Part shown: positions 31,701 to 41,780 of the stretch, one piece after another
Layout: each line of letters begins with the position of its first letter
How positions within the stretch are numbered: position 1 is the stretch's first letter
Origin: Engraulis encrasicolus
Taxonomy: Eukaryota > Chordata > Actinopteri > Clupeiformes > Engraulidae
Length of the DNA: 64,000 nucleotides
Direction of reading: 5' to 3'
NCBI RefSeq assembly: GCF_034702125.1
Contig: NC_085858.1
Span: forward strand, 81,001 to 145,000
Translations under genes and position numbers: made by a program
Notes under the pieces: model-generated
The model's database searches: none
The model's input: the letters and a program-made list of their open reading frames with translations, nothing else
Told to the model about the DNA's origin: nothing

Positions 31701-34700
31701 CGTACGTTCTAATCTGAAGTGAAGCAACGGCGGGGGAATGGGTCTATACCTGGAAACTGAAAGAATCTCGCCAATTCCCTTCCATCTCTATGGGAGACTT
31801 GAGCCAATGCATCTCCTGGGCGAGTCTACTTTGTTACGGGCTGTAGTTTCCCGTCCTTTTCAAACAAGCCAAATATTCTTTTTGGGCTGACCCTTTATTT
31901 CAGAGAGCTATCAGTTTGACCTCCCCAAGTAACTGGCTATGACTCAGTATCAGATCAAGAAAATGTCTGTAAAATGCTTTTATTGGCAAGTGTTTAAAAC
32001 TATTTTTAGGTCTCAAAATTATAATTCTACAATTCTAGTAAGTTATTGGATGACTGTGATGTTCAATTAGGATTGACATGACTGACTGGGCATTTTTATT
32101 TGAAAATATACAAAAATAAGCGTATTGAAATATGTGGGGCCATCAGTTGTGCTGTGTGACGTCAGGTGGATAGACAGCTGACATTGCTGTTGGACAACAG
32201 CTAGAATTATATTTTTTGGCAAGGACGTAATTCTCCATGTGTTCAAACACAGTTTTAATGCCCTGCATGAAATACACAATGAAAATCCATGAAAATAAAG
32301 AGAAAGCATAAATGAGAAGGTGAATCCACATTTTTGGCCTGTACCGTATATATAGGAGTGAAATTATTGTGGTTTAATGTTTACCCATTTCTATATGGAG
32401 ACACCAAATTCATCTTGTATTATGAAGGATATAATGCCATCAAGTCGTGAGATTGTAAACACTTGGAAAGTGCCTGTATCCTGTCAGTGGGGTATACAGT
32501 TGAGGACGACATTATTAGCCCCCCTACTGAAATTAGACATCTCTCTTGATTATTAAGACATTTATGTTATTCTGGAAACAGATACACAAGGGAGATAGTG
32601 TCCAAGAAGTTGAATTTGGATTTTTCCATTGTTACGAGTTTAAACAAAAAGGGGAAAAATGGCAAAGACAAAATTATTAGCCCCCTGATTATTAATAGTC
32701 AATACGGTGCCATTTTTGAATAAAAGTGACACCAGGCTCTTTGATTAGTTGTTGACTGGGTTGGCACATGTCCTACCAGAGATTTTCACCCATTTCTCCA
32801 TTGCAAATCGATTAGCTGCTCCAAATTGCATCATGTTGAGGATGGACATTCATCTTCAGCATTCCTGAAAGACTATCTAAAGAATTGAGGCCTGGACCAC
32901 TCCATGAAAGTTTTGGGTTATTATCTTGTTGAAATATCCAGTGAAGATCTTAGCTTAATCTATGGGCATATTTTTGCATGGTCACCTTCAACATTCTATC
33001 CTTATCTTCTCTTCTCATGGTGCCGTTCACCCAAACAAGGCTTCCTGTGCCTGAGGCTGTCACAGAATGATGCTACCATGACCATGTTTAACTGTTGACA
33101 CTGTGTTACCAAGGTTCAGGCCTATCCCTCTCTTCACTTAACAGAAACAGCATTCAGGTGTCCAAGAAGGTCTAATTAAATATCATCAGACCAAATCAGA
33201 GACTACAAAAACTGATTTTTATCTTTGAGATGTTCACAGGCCATGCCCAATCAGACGCTGATATGCACCGCCTTTAGTAAAGGGGTTCTTCTGTGATGAT
33301 GGCCTCAAAGCTCAATATGGTGACAAGCCCTAACAGCTGCCATTATTAAAATAAAAACTCCAGGTGAGGCTAGGTCAATAAATACCAATCATCTAGGGAG
33401 GTGTCCAGGGCTTCTTTAGTCTAATGAGACTAAGCACAGTTTCTACAATTACACATGGTGGAGGGAGCATCACATGTTTTGTCTGTTTTCCAGCCTCAGA
33501 CACAGGGAGTCTGGGTCTGGATCTGGATACATCTAAATTAGTTCAGAGGTTCTTCAAGGATACTAAAACCATGATACTGGAATGTCCCGCTCAGAGTCCA
33601 GTCCTCAATCAGACCTCCAGTCTTGTGGCAAATGGTTATGCTCAGCATCCATGCACTTTGGACCAGTTAGATAGAACAATTGGTAATGGAGATATGGGCC
33701 AAAATTCCTCGTGGCACATGTGGCAACCTAGTTAACAACTAATCAAAGAGCCTATCGTCAGTTTGGGTCATAAATGTCGCCATATTGACTATTAATTATC
33801 AGGGGGCTAATAATTTTGTCCTCGTCATTTACCCCCTTTTTTGTTTAAACTCATTGTAACAATAGAAAAATCTAAATTCAACTTATTGGACATTATCTGA
33901 ATCAGTGTATTTGTTAAGCTGTTAATAATGGTCATTGGCTAGCTACGGTTACATGATGGTTTTTAAATCCAAATTGATAGACCTGAATGAAATAGATTTA
34001 GTTATTTTGCGACGTGTATACATGGCACTTCCACTTAATTCTGAATTAACGCTTAGGGAAAACAACACGTTTCGATTGGGCAGAGGACACACGTGCTGAG
34101 CCAGCCAAATAAGGCGCGGGCCGTGGTCACCAACCTCCGGTACCCCCGTGAAGTACAGGGAGAGATGGTCATCTTCAGCCCCAAAATAGTACCGGTACCT
34201 CAGCCTGGGATTTGTTTATCTTGGTCTCTTCAGATCACACAACATGGTTCCAGTGATCCATATCCTTGGTCTGTTCATCTCTCTTGAGACCAAGATAAAC
34301 AAATTTGCTTTAGATGGTGTCAAGCATGTGTGGTGGTAAACAAGTGAGTTGTACAAAAAAAGGTGTATCCTCTCATAAGCCAAGCATGGTAGTGGGACTG
34401 ACATGGTTTGGGGATGCATGAATGCTGTCAACATTGGCAATCTGAAATACACCTAAAAGAAACATGCATGTCAACATGCACTGTGACTACTGAAGCAGAT
34501 CATGATATTCTCCATAGGATTGCATTCAAATCTCACACCAATCTATTTAAGCCAGATGCAGACTCAAAATTTAAAAGTTCAATGCAAAGAAAGGTTGAAA
34601 CGCACACTGATGACCTCCCTTGTCATCCCTTTTCATTTCGTTTCATTTCGAGACGATTCGAGCCAACATAGCCCCTTCTCTACCGGATTTTAATCTGGGG

Positions 34701-37700
34701 TGTACTCACTTTTGTGAGTACTTGTTCAAACATTAATGGCTGTATTTTGTTTTTTTCTGAGTGAACAAGAAATTTAAGCGGTTAAATATGTTGTTAAAAG
34801 GTCACTAATCATTGTGTCAAAGTTACATTTCTGTAATGCTTTCCTATGAAAAGATATACTCAAAAATCTGCAAAACTGTGAGGGGTGTATTCACTTTCGT
34901 GATATACTGTAGCTTAGAGAACCGAGTGGTCAAAGGGTAATGTGGGATAACTTTGTTGTGCTACAATCAGTTCGTTGTGCATTTTTACATCAAAATATGG
35001 AAGCCGCAACATTTATAGTCGCTTAGGGACTTAAAATTAAGCAAAACTTTCGTGTAGGAAATCGACCGGAAGTCTGCCATTTTTTTCTCACGGAAGCAAA
35101 GGGCATGGGGTCTTACGTCATTGTGTAGCTAACAAACATGCGTGGAACGACCGGAATTGCTGTTCATTCTGAATAAACGGTTACATGACAGAGGAACGTG
35201 TTTATTCGGAATTAAAAGAGGAATAAACCACCCACTTTACTCGGAAGTTAATTCCGAATAAACTTTAATTCCGGTTGGGTGTGTTTACATGATGTTTTTA
35301 AAGTGGAATTAAGTTTTATTCAGAATTAAAGTGAGTTAATTCCGAATTAAATGTCTCATGTAAATGAGGTAATTCTCACAGAGAAATCTAGAGAGCTGTC
35401 TAATTTCAGGAGGGGGGCTAATAATATCGTCCTCAACTGTACATGCATAGAAATGATTGGCCTAGTCTGCCTTAGGTCATAGTTTTGAAAGTCATCTATA
35501 CACCTTAACCTGGGTGGACACTGTACGACTTTTTTTTTCATTTGTGGAGTTCAGTTTCATCCACACAGTGTGAGAATCGCGGGGGTTACCGGTTGACTGC
35601 TCACGATTCGTATCTTCACAATATATGATCCGATGCTTGGATGCAGTCCGACTGCTCACACAGTACAAATTGATGGGGAATAAATAAAGCTGGCAGACCA
35701 ATGTCAATGAATGGACATAAGTTCATAAACATCTCTCCAATGGTATTTATGTTGATTAGCTACTTTTCTTGAATCTCCAGAGACACAGCACTATTCTGTT
35801 CATTTAAGATGTAAGTCACAGGCTAGTGCACTACTAAAGCTCTGTTTCTGGATTCTCCCCTTTCAAATGATTGGTGTAGTATTCGTAGCCAGGCTAGTGA
35901 CGCAACACCCTCAGTGTTGTTTCTAGTCAGGCCAAGAGCAATACAATATCGTTTTCAAACTTTTCCCACTTTGTCGGGAAGCATACAACCATTAGCAAAC
36001 CAAGGGAGGCAGGTCAACCATGCCGTTTGGGAAATGTTAATTGTTATGCTCTTGGTCAGACCAAGTCTCGCAGAGATTTGAAAGTCGGTGATAATCAGGC
36101 TATAGTATTCGCTGCATAATTTGAGGGTCTAGAAAATGAGTTCTATCTATCAAATTAAAGGTTGTGATGAGCTCCATCTAACTGTCAGAAAGACATGTCA
36201 GAAATCAACAAACAAGAAAGACCCAATTCACAAGTGGGCATGACGGTGTTGGAGCCAAAAGGCAGTCTGCGATGTTGACGGCTAGCATAATACTACACCA
36301 CGTGTCGACAAGCTCTAAATTTCACACCAGTTCGGTGATCTAAAGAGGACACTGTTCACAAAGAGACAGAAAGAGAGATTGTGTAAAGTTGTTAGCTTCA
36401 TTTAGCTAATTGTTTTCATACCAGGTCAATTTTTTTTTTCTTGTCATCTGTTTCTCCCCCTTTTTTGTCATGTTATTATGGCTAATGTCAGTGTATTAAC
36501 AGGACTTGTTTTCAGTTAAAAAGACAAACCTAGTCTATTTTTTGTGCATTGATGATCAAAATTATTTTCAATGAGACATAATTATGTGATTAAAATGTGA
36601 TCTATCGTGAGTTAACTGCCATTTATTAGATCGATCGCCATTAAATATTTTAATCAATATACAGCACTTAGATAGATGGCTAGATAATATGAAACTAAAC
36701 ATAATAGAGATGAGCTGGGAAAGCCAGAGCCTGCTGGTCAGAGCTGTCAAGTTTAAAATCCTGAACAGCAAGCCTGTAGAAGCGGCAAGCAGGTGGACTT
36801 CTTTCTGTTGCACAGCTTTCGTGTTCACCATAATGTATATTTTTTAAATATTAAAGGCCACATACAATCAAAATTGTTAACAGTAATCTCATGTCATTTT
36901 GTTCAAACATTAGTGCAGTAAATTTGGCGCATAAAACGTTATCCTACTCCATTGAAAGCACACATGTATTCCTACCGATGTGTGGATATGCACTCAGGTT
37001 TTGTATTTGAACCATCAATGTGTTTTTCCATTTCAGGGGTACGCAGTGTGGATCCAAAATCCGGGAAGGAGACCATGTACAACTTGGAGAGTCTCATTAA
37101 CCAGGCCGTCTTCCCAGGGCTTCAGGGAGGACCACACAACCATGCCATTGCAGGTTTGAAATATACTCTGCATTAGTATAACTTCGTTTTAGGATGCAAA
37201 GGCTCAACATATCCAAAGATAGTCAATCTATCTTTAAGTACAACATATGACAGACAGGGACCCAGGCATTTCAAGGCCTGCATCAGTCTTCAAAAAAGTA
37301 AACAACCCGTGTTCACACCATGTTTGTGCCTGGATGCATCTCAAGATTTAAGGACAGGGATGGGCACTGGCATGGTTCTTTGACGGCCTGAACACTCTGT
37401 TAGTGGTAGGGTACAGTAGAGTAGTGTGACTTAACTGGTGTCAAGTACAGAGGTTGGACAATGAAACTGAAACACCTGTCATTTTAGTGTGGGAAGTTTC
37501 ATGGATAAATTGGACCACCCTGGTGGCCAGTCTTCATTGCAGCAGTAAGAGCAGAGTGAAAGTTCAATTAACAGGTAAGAGAACAGTTGTCCAGTTTTAT
37601 GGGCGACATATCAGAGTTCAAAAAAGGAGAAATTCTTGGTACGCGGGTTGCTGGTGCACCTTTGACCAAGACGGCAAGTCTTTGTGATGTATCAAGAGCC

Positions 37701-40700
37701 ACGGTATCCAAAGTAATGTCTATATACCACCAAGAAAAGAAGGATGAACCACATCCAACAGGATTAACTGTGGATGCAAGAGCACGCTGTCTGAAAGGGA
37801 TGTTTGAGTGCTAACCCGGACTGTAACCAAAAAAACATAAAACTACAGCTATCCAAATCAGGGTAGAATTAAATGTGCACCTCAACTCTCCTATTTCCAC
37901 CAGAACTGTCCATTGGGAGCTCCACAGGGTCAATATACAGGTCGCCCAAACATCCCTTTCAGACAGTATCCTCTTGTGTGCATTGCTATATTTTGAGCAA
38001 AACCGTGCTCTTAATTGAACCTTGACACTCTGCTCTTACTGGTGCAGTGTGCAATTAATGAACACTGGTCAACAGGGTGTTCAATGTTCCATGGAACTTC
38101 ACACACTAAAATGACAGGTGTTTCACTCTCATTGTCCAACCCCTGTAGCTTACACATAATACACATGGTGCACATAATGAGCATTGCAAGACAAACATAT
38201 GCGCTTTACATCAGGTCAAAGAGGAATAAAATGGGCTGCGAACTTATCCTGGGAGTTAAGGTAGACAAAAAGATTAACATGACCAAGAAGGAAAGAGTGT
38301 TTTCAAGTAATATGTTGGATGTAGTATTCGACAGACAAAATAACAAAAGTCTGAAATGTATATCACGGAGGAGATTAAGGACAAACACAGAATTACTAAG
38401 ACTTGCTGCCACTGTCATTGGCGCCTGGAAGTATATGCCTGTGTTTTCTTTGGATAGAAGTGTATGTCATGGAAGGTATTCTGTTGAACAGTGTGTTGAA
38501 ATGTGTAAAATGGTTGGACACTCCTGCTCTGTGCATGTTCAGCAGAGTTAAATGTGTGGTTTGTATTTTTCTCTTGTGTGTTTTTGGTGGGTCGCTGATC
38601 AGGAGTGGCTGTTGCACTGAAACAGGCTCTTACTCCAGAGTTCAAGGCCTATCAGAGACAGGTGCTGGCTAACTGCAAGGCTCTGGCAGCGACCCTGATG
38701 AACAGAGGTTATAAAATTGTTACAGGTGAGTCTACTGTTATTTTTGTTCTTGGCCTTTGGCTCTTCGGTGTATGTAAATGTTTGTGAAATCAGTGCTTTC
38801 TATTAATTTGGTTGGTTAATGTACATGTAGTTTTCAGACATTCGCTATTGTATTCCGCTTATCTGAGTGAAGACTGCACATTGTATGCGCTATTATATAC
38901 CGTGAGCTGTTGTGCATGTCTTCACATTGAATGACCACAGGATGGCAGCAATGGTATATTAGGATTTTGCGTACGGTGGTCCTGACCCTGAGGGCTCAAA
39001 ATACTGTGTAGGGCCAAGAACGCAAGTCAGAAAAAAAATCTTTATACTTGTGCACTTAGCGTTATAAATGTTGTTGTTTCAGACGGCATATTACTACAAT
39101 GTGTGAGAAGTGTAGGTAAATCTCAAGTCCACTGTGAATTATGTCTGCAGAAATACCACTGTGCACACAGACGGGACTGAGAATGCAGGATGGTTGAAAT
39201 GCTGAAACGTTGAAGGCTGAAAAAAATATTAGAGGCATTTGGCCTACTAAATCAAGGAATTAATTAACATTATTCAAATATATAATATAGTAGGTAGATG
39301 CGGTGATCTACTCTTGACGCCATTCTTATAGCTTGCCAGCCAGCTCATGTAATCACAATGTTCCTCTAAACCAAATACACCCAGATGTTGGCTTATTTCC
39401 AGGTTTGCCATGGCGCTTGGCTGAGGTCTTCACTGTTTGCTCTGTCCAGCGGGGTGAAAGCATTAGTAGGCCAGACATTAACCAGGTAGAAGATTCCACA
39501 GAAACCTGTGTTCCTGACATTGATTTGAAAACAATGCATGGCTTTGTACTCGCCAGTGCTCTCCCCCTTCTCTAACAGGAATAAAGCAATCCGCTCAGTA
39601 GCCCCAGGCCAACAGGATTGTTTGCTAATCCTTTTGAAAATCATGAAGCAGCCATTCATTTCCATGTCATCCTCTGATTTTAGGTGGCTCTGACAATCAC
39701 CTTATCTTGCTTGACCTTCGGCCCAGCGGCAGTGACGGCGGGAGGGCAGAGAGGGTCCTGGAGGCTTGCGCTATCGCCTGCAACAAAAACACATGTCCAG
39801 GTAATGACGAGAAGTCGATACAGTGAGCATGGAGGGAGAAATGGGATTAAAAAGAGAATTGATTTGCGAGAAAAGGGTACAACCTGCCTCATAACTGAAA
39901 ATAATGTGCTTGTGTGACTTGCAAATTCTAGATTCCCCTGCCATATTCCTGACTAATTTTTTCCTTAAAAAAAAAAAAACACCTTTTATACGCAGGGGAC
40001 AAAAGTGCTCTGCGGCCCAGCGGTCTGCGGTTCGGCTCCCCGGCCCTTACGTCCCGTGGATTAGTGGAGGTGGATTTCTGCCAAGTGGCTGAGTTCATAC
40101 ACAGAGGTAGGCTGGGGGGAGGTTCCTAAGAGGCCATTAAGAATTGAAAGGGTTGCCGAGAGAGCCCGCTGGGGAGACGCAGGGATGGACCCCCTGCAGT
40201 CCCATAATGCTAATGTAACATGGGCTGATCGTCTTCTGGGCTGATAAATCTCCAGCATTGTGTTTTGAAATTGGGTGTGGGACAGCACGCTAAATATTAG
40301 TATACTGGTATCGGTATCGGCTGCCGATACTGCTCATTGTACTCGTACTCGTCAAGCACTTGCCGATACCAGGAACGATACTGCTATTACACAAAACAAT
40401 GCAAAATCTTGTCACGTTCTGTGGACTTGACAGTAGCATGGGAAAAAATTGCCACCTCATACATTTAATAACATTTAAATCTACATGGAAATGAACAATA
40501 CAAATATCACAGGTGGAAAAAAACAAGGCCATGCATTTATTTTCGTTGTATTTTGGTGGGAAAAGGTATCGGTATCGGTACTCGGTATCGGCAAGTACAC
40601 ACATTAATGTACTCGTACTTGTATCGGTTTTCAAAAAAGTGGTATCGGTGCATCCCTAGCTGAAACGATATTTTATGGAATCGAGAAATTGTGATGCACT

Positions 40701-41463
40701 GTCATGATACTGTATTGTAATGCAAGAAGGCAGTATCGTGACTAGCCCTTTCAAAGTTCTGTTACTCTTTAATTCAGAATCAGTTCAATAAAGACGCTTT
40801 TGCACACCTCTGTAGTTGGGCAGGTGCGTAGGATGTTATCCCAGCGGGGTTGTCAGTCAAGTGCAAAGAAATAATAACTTTACCTGAAGAAGGTCGGATG
40901 GCCGAAACGTTGTATTAAAGTTTGTTGGTGGAATGGACAGTGTGCAGGATTTCTTTGCACTTGACTCTTTAATTCAGAAAACAACCACATGATATGTGTT
41001 GGTGCTTCAAATCAATGTCATAATTTTTAGACTTAAAAAATATTAGTAGCCTCTTGTAACCTATTCTAACCACAAATGATTATCTAAAAGATATATTTTG
41101 AAAATGTTGGTGTGTGGAACTGTTGGTCAAAAACGTGATACAAACCGAATTGTCAGTTGTGGGTGTATTGTTACAGCCCTACTAAATACTTTCTGGAAGA
41201 TGGTCATGTCTTTGAAACACTAAGTTAAGGTGTCTAATCATTTTTTCAACTCTACTGTGCTCCTTGCTGCCCTCCCCTTCCGTCTCTCAGGCATCGAGCT
41301 CACCATTGAGATCCAGTCAAGCATGAACCCCAAAGCCACGTTGAAGGAGTTCAAGGAGAGTCTTGCCCAAAGTGAGAAGTACCAAATGAAAGTGAAAGCC
41401 ATCAAGGAGGAGGTTGAGGCTTTTGCCGCTAAGTTCCCCATGCCTGGCCTTCCAGAGTTGTGA
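25702..41463 (+). CDS. shmt1: Serine hydroxymethyltransferase 1, cytosolic
   Basis: SHMT1 is the PLP enzyme that converts serine and tetrahydrofolate to glycine and 5,10-methylene-THF. Eleven coding exons: 25702-25794, 26077-26222, 26528-26643, 26758-26918, 27150-27231, 28172-28384, 37037-37153, 38603-38725, 39684-39800, 39996-40106, 41291-41463, all with GT/AG borders. They total 1452 nt, or 483 aa, the length I know for human SHMT1. Diagnostic segments are [48 protein letters not shown] and the PLP-lysine motif [10 protein letters not shown] (Lys256). The N terminus ([10 protein letters not shown]) has no mitochondrial leader, which favours SHMT1 over SHMT2. The coding exon starting at 25675 has 27 untranslated bases, so at least one upstream non-coding exon exists. 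Intron 7 is 8.65 kb of nested transposons. Confidence 0.97.
27367..27573. mobile_element. hAT MITE in shmt1 intron 6
   Basis: 207 bp, CAGGGATGT...ACATCCCTG, with a perfect 8-bp target duplication TCCTAGAG at 27359-27366 and 27574-27581. Eight-base duplications and CAGGG ends are hallmarks of hAT elements. Confidence 0.9.
27661..27860 (-). mobile_element. LINE 3'-end fragment
   Basis: Read on the minus strand the segment ends in TGTACATGGTCCTAATAAACGG followed by a GATT simple repeat, resembling the 3' ends of L2/CR1-type fish LINEs. No coding part is present. The family assignment is by resemblance only. Confidence 0.4.
28615..30464 (-). mobile_element. Tc1/mariner element (family A) in shmt1 intron 7
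   Basis: Imperfect inverted ends (CACTCACCGGCCACTACATT and, complemented, CAGACACTGGCCACTACATT) are flanked by TA at 28613-28614 and 30465-30466. On the minus strand 30249-29881 encodes a decayed N-terminal Tc1-type transposase: helix-turn-helix segment ([20 protein letters not shown]) and the conserved [16 protein letters not shown] block. The catalytic DDE half is missing. A second transposon (28637-29595) sits just inside the left end. Confidence 0.75.
28637..29595. mobile_element. piggyBac-like non-autonomous element nested in family A
   Basis: 959 bp with perfect 14-bp inverted ends, CACATTGACTACCA, flanked by TTAA at 28633-28636 and 29596-29599. TTAA target duplication is diagnostic of piggyBac. 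No transposase frame is present. Removing it and one TTAA restores the left end of the surrounding Tc1/mariner element. Confidence 0.8.
30878..31446. mobile_element. hAT MITE in shmt1 intron 7
   Basis: CAGGGGTCCCCAAAC...GTTTGGGGACCCCTG gives near-perfect 15-bp inverted ends and GGCC-rich subterminal regions, as in widespread hAT MITEs. The flanks (gaattaaga and aataattaag) do not give a clean 8-bp duplication. Confidence 0.8.
31447..32496. other. shmt1 intron 7, no element recognised
   Basis: About 1 kb of AT-rich intron between transposons. I see no exon, RNA gene or inverted-repeat pair. Confidence 0.4.
33937..35371. mobile_element. DNA transposon nested inside family B element
   Basis: The borders come from comparison with the uninterrupted family B copy at about 53850 in top3a intron 11 (AATGGTCATT/CTCAC): here the two halves are separated, with ATT at 33934-33936 and 35372-35374 as candidate target duplication. 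Ends carry inverted GGTTACATGA / TCATGTAAA motifs, and GAATAAAC-type inverted repeats fill the right side. The family is unknown. It contains a further Tc1 fragment. Confidence 0.6.
34200..34909 (+). mobile_element. Tc1-like right half, innermost of three nested elements
   Basis: It contains decayed Tc1 transposase sequence (translations such as DGVKHVWWK and [11 protein letters not shown] with stops and shifts) and ends in a Tc1-type right terminus, GGGTGTATTCACTTTCGTG then ATATACTG/TA. The left terminus was not found. It lies inside 33937-35371, which lies inside 32497-35439. Confidence 0.6.
35442..37036. other. shmt1 intron 7, right part
   Basis: About 1.6 kb of AT-rich intron. I see no exon, no RNA gene and no element with clear ends. 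It finishes with the acceptor TTTTTCCATTTCAG for the exon at 37037. Confidence 0.4.
37448..38145 (+). mobile_element. Deleted Tc1/mariner element (family C) in shmt1 intron 8
   Basis: 698 bp with inverted ends CAGAGGTTGGACAATGAAAC.. and ..TTGTCCAACCCCTG, flanked by TA at 37446-37447 and 38146-38147. Plus-strand frames at 37587-37814 retain a Tc1 transposase N terminus ([30 protein letters not shown]). The catalytic part is deleted. Confidence 0.85.
38150..38602. other. shmt1 intron 8, remainder
   Basis: The open frame at 38015-38551 has no recognisable domain and starts inside the transposon. I regard this as plain intron, ending in the GCTGATCAG acceptor at 38602. Confidence 0.4.
38726..39683. 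other. shmt1 intron 9
   Basis: No exon, RNA gene or transposon with clear ends is visible. Confidence 0.4.
40288..40660. mobile_element. hAT-like MITE in shmt1 intron 11
   Basis: The segment is bounded by GTATCGGTATCGG.. blocks on the left and ..GGTATCGGTGCATCCCTAG on the right, with inverted CGTACTCGT/ACGAGTAC motifs. The complement begins CTAGGGATGCACCGATACC, a familiar fish hAT-type terminus. No target duplication was established. Confidence 0.55.
40780..40963 (+). mobile_element. Short hammerhead-containing retroelement fragment
   Basis: About 184 bases flanked by a 16-bp direct repeat, ACTCTTTAATTCAGAA, at 40764-40779 and 40964-40979. Inside is a hammerhead-like core (40884-40908) within an 18-bp perfect inverted repeat. 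The 3' end (GGATTTCTTTGCACTT) resembles that of the Penelope-like copies (GGACTTCTCTTTTCACTT). It is most simply a 3' fragment of a second Penelope-like family, or a small non-autonomous retroelement using such machinery. Confidence 0.6.
40855..40966 (+). ncRNA. Hammerhead-ribozyme-like motif in shmt1 intron 11
   Basis: CTGAAGA at 40884-40890, a GGTC-GGAT-GGCC hairpin at 40892-40903 and GAAAC at 40904-40908 fit the hammerhead core CUGANGA..GAAA. The arms 40855-40872 and 40949-40966 are exact 18-base reverse complements and could form an extended stem I. ACTTTAC directly before the core and TTAAAGT after it may also pair. The cleavage site is not fixed. Confidence 0.5.
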
Positions 41464-41589
41464 AAGATTAGCAGTCTCGCTGTCGGTGAGGTTTTCTCCC
41501 CTGTTTGATTATTCAACTGATTGAGTGAAATTCCAATGTTGGGTAATGGGCCAATACGCACATTTTACAAACTTGAAACTTTGTTTTAC

Positions 41590-41595
41590 AATAAA
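41590..41595 (+). terminator. shmt1 proximal poly(A) signal
   Basis: AATAAA about 130 bases after the shmt1 stop codon. A second AATAAA is at 41741-41746. Confidence 0.6.
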
Positions 41596-41740
41596 TAACT
41601 TCGACTAAGTGTCAAGTGATTTAATTTTTCCACTGTATGTGTACAGAGGCCAAAATATGACAAAAGACCTGCTGAATATCTGGTAAACTTAAATATGGTT
41701 AGTCAAGTAAACTTTTAGCTTGTTGAACTGTGTGAAACTA

Positions 41741-41780
41741 AATAAAAATGTATACTGTGTCTAAGTGTAAGGACTTTTAT
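41741..41780. terminator. Facing poly(A) signals of shmt1 and smcr8
   Basis: AATAAA on the plus strand at 41741-41746 could end a longer shmt1 transcript, and TTTATT at 41775-41780 is AATAAA on the minus strand and could end smcr8 with a roughly 2-kb 3' UTR. The two would lie only about 30 bases apart. The smcr8 assignment is a guess based on the lack of a closer canonical signal. Confidence 0.35.

Larger units (their letters stand above)
32497..35439 (+). mobile_element. Tc1/mariner element (family B), interrupted
   Basis: The left end CAGTTGAGGACGACATTATT and the right end, complemented (CAGTTGAGGACGATATTATT), are inverted and flanked by TA at 32495-32496 and 35440-35441. Second inner copies of the ATTATTAGCCCCCTGAT motif near 32672 and 33800 show multiple terminal repeats. 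The internal sequence is decayed Tc1-like transposase DNA. Another element (33937-35371) interrupts the right end. Related copies lie in top3a intron 11. Confidence 0.75.

Noticed and set aside
38015..38551. 178-codon frame in shmt1 intron 8
   Set aside because: It starts inside a Tc1 element, has no domain and no exon-like borders.
25702..41463. shmt2 (mitochondrial paralogue)
   Set aside because: The N terminus has no leader, the length equals SHMT1, and the neighbours are those of SHMT1 in human.
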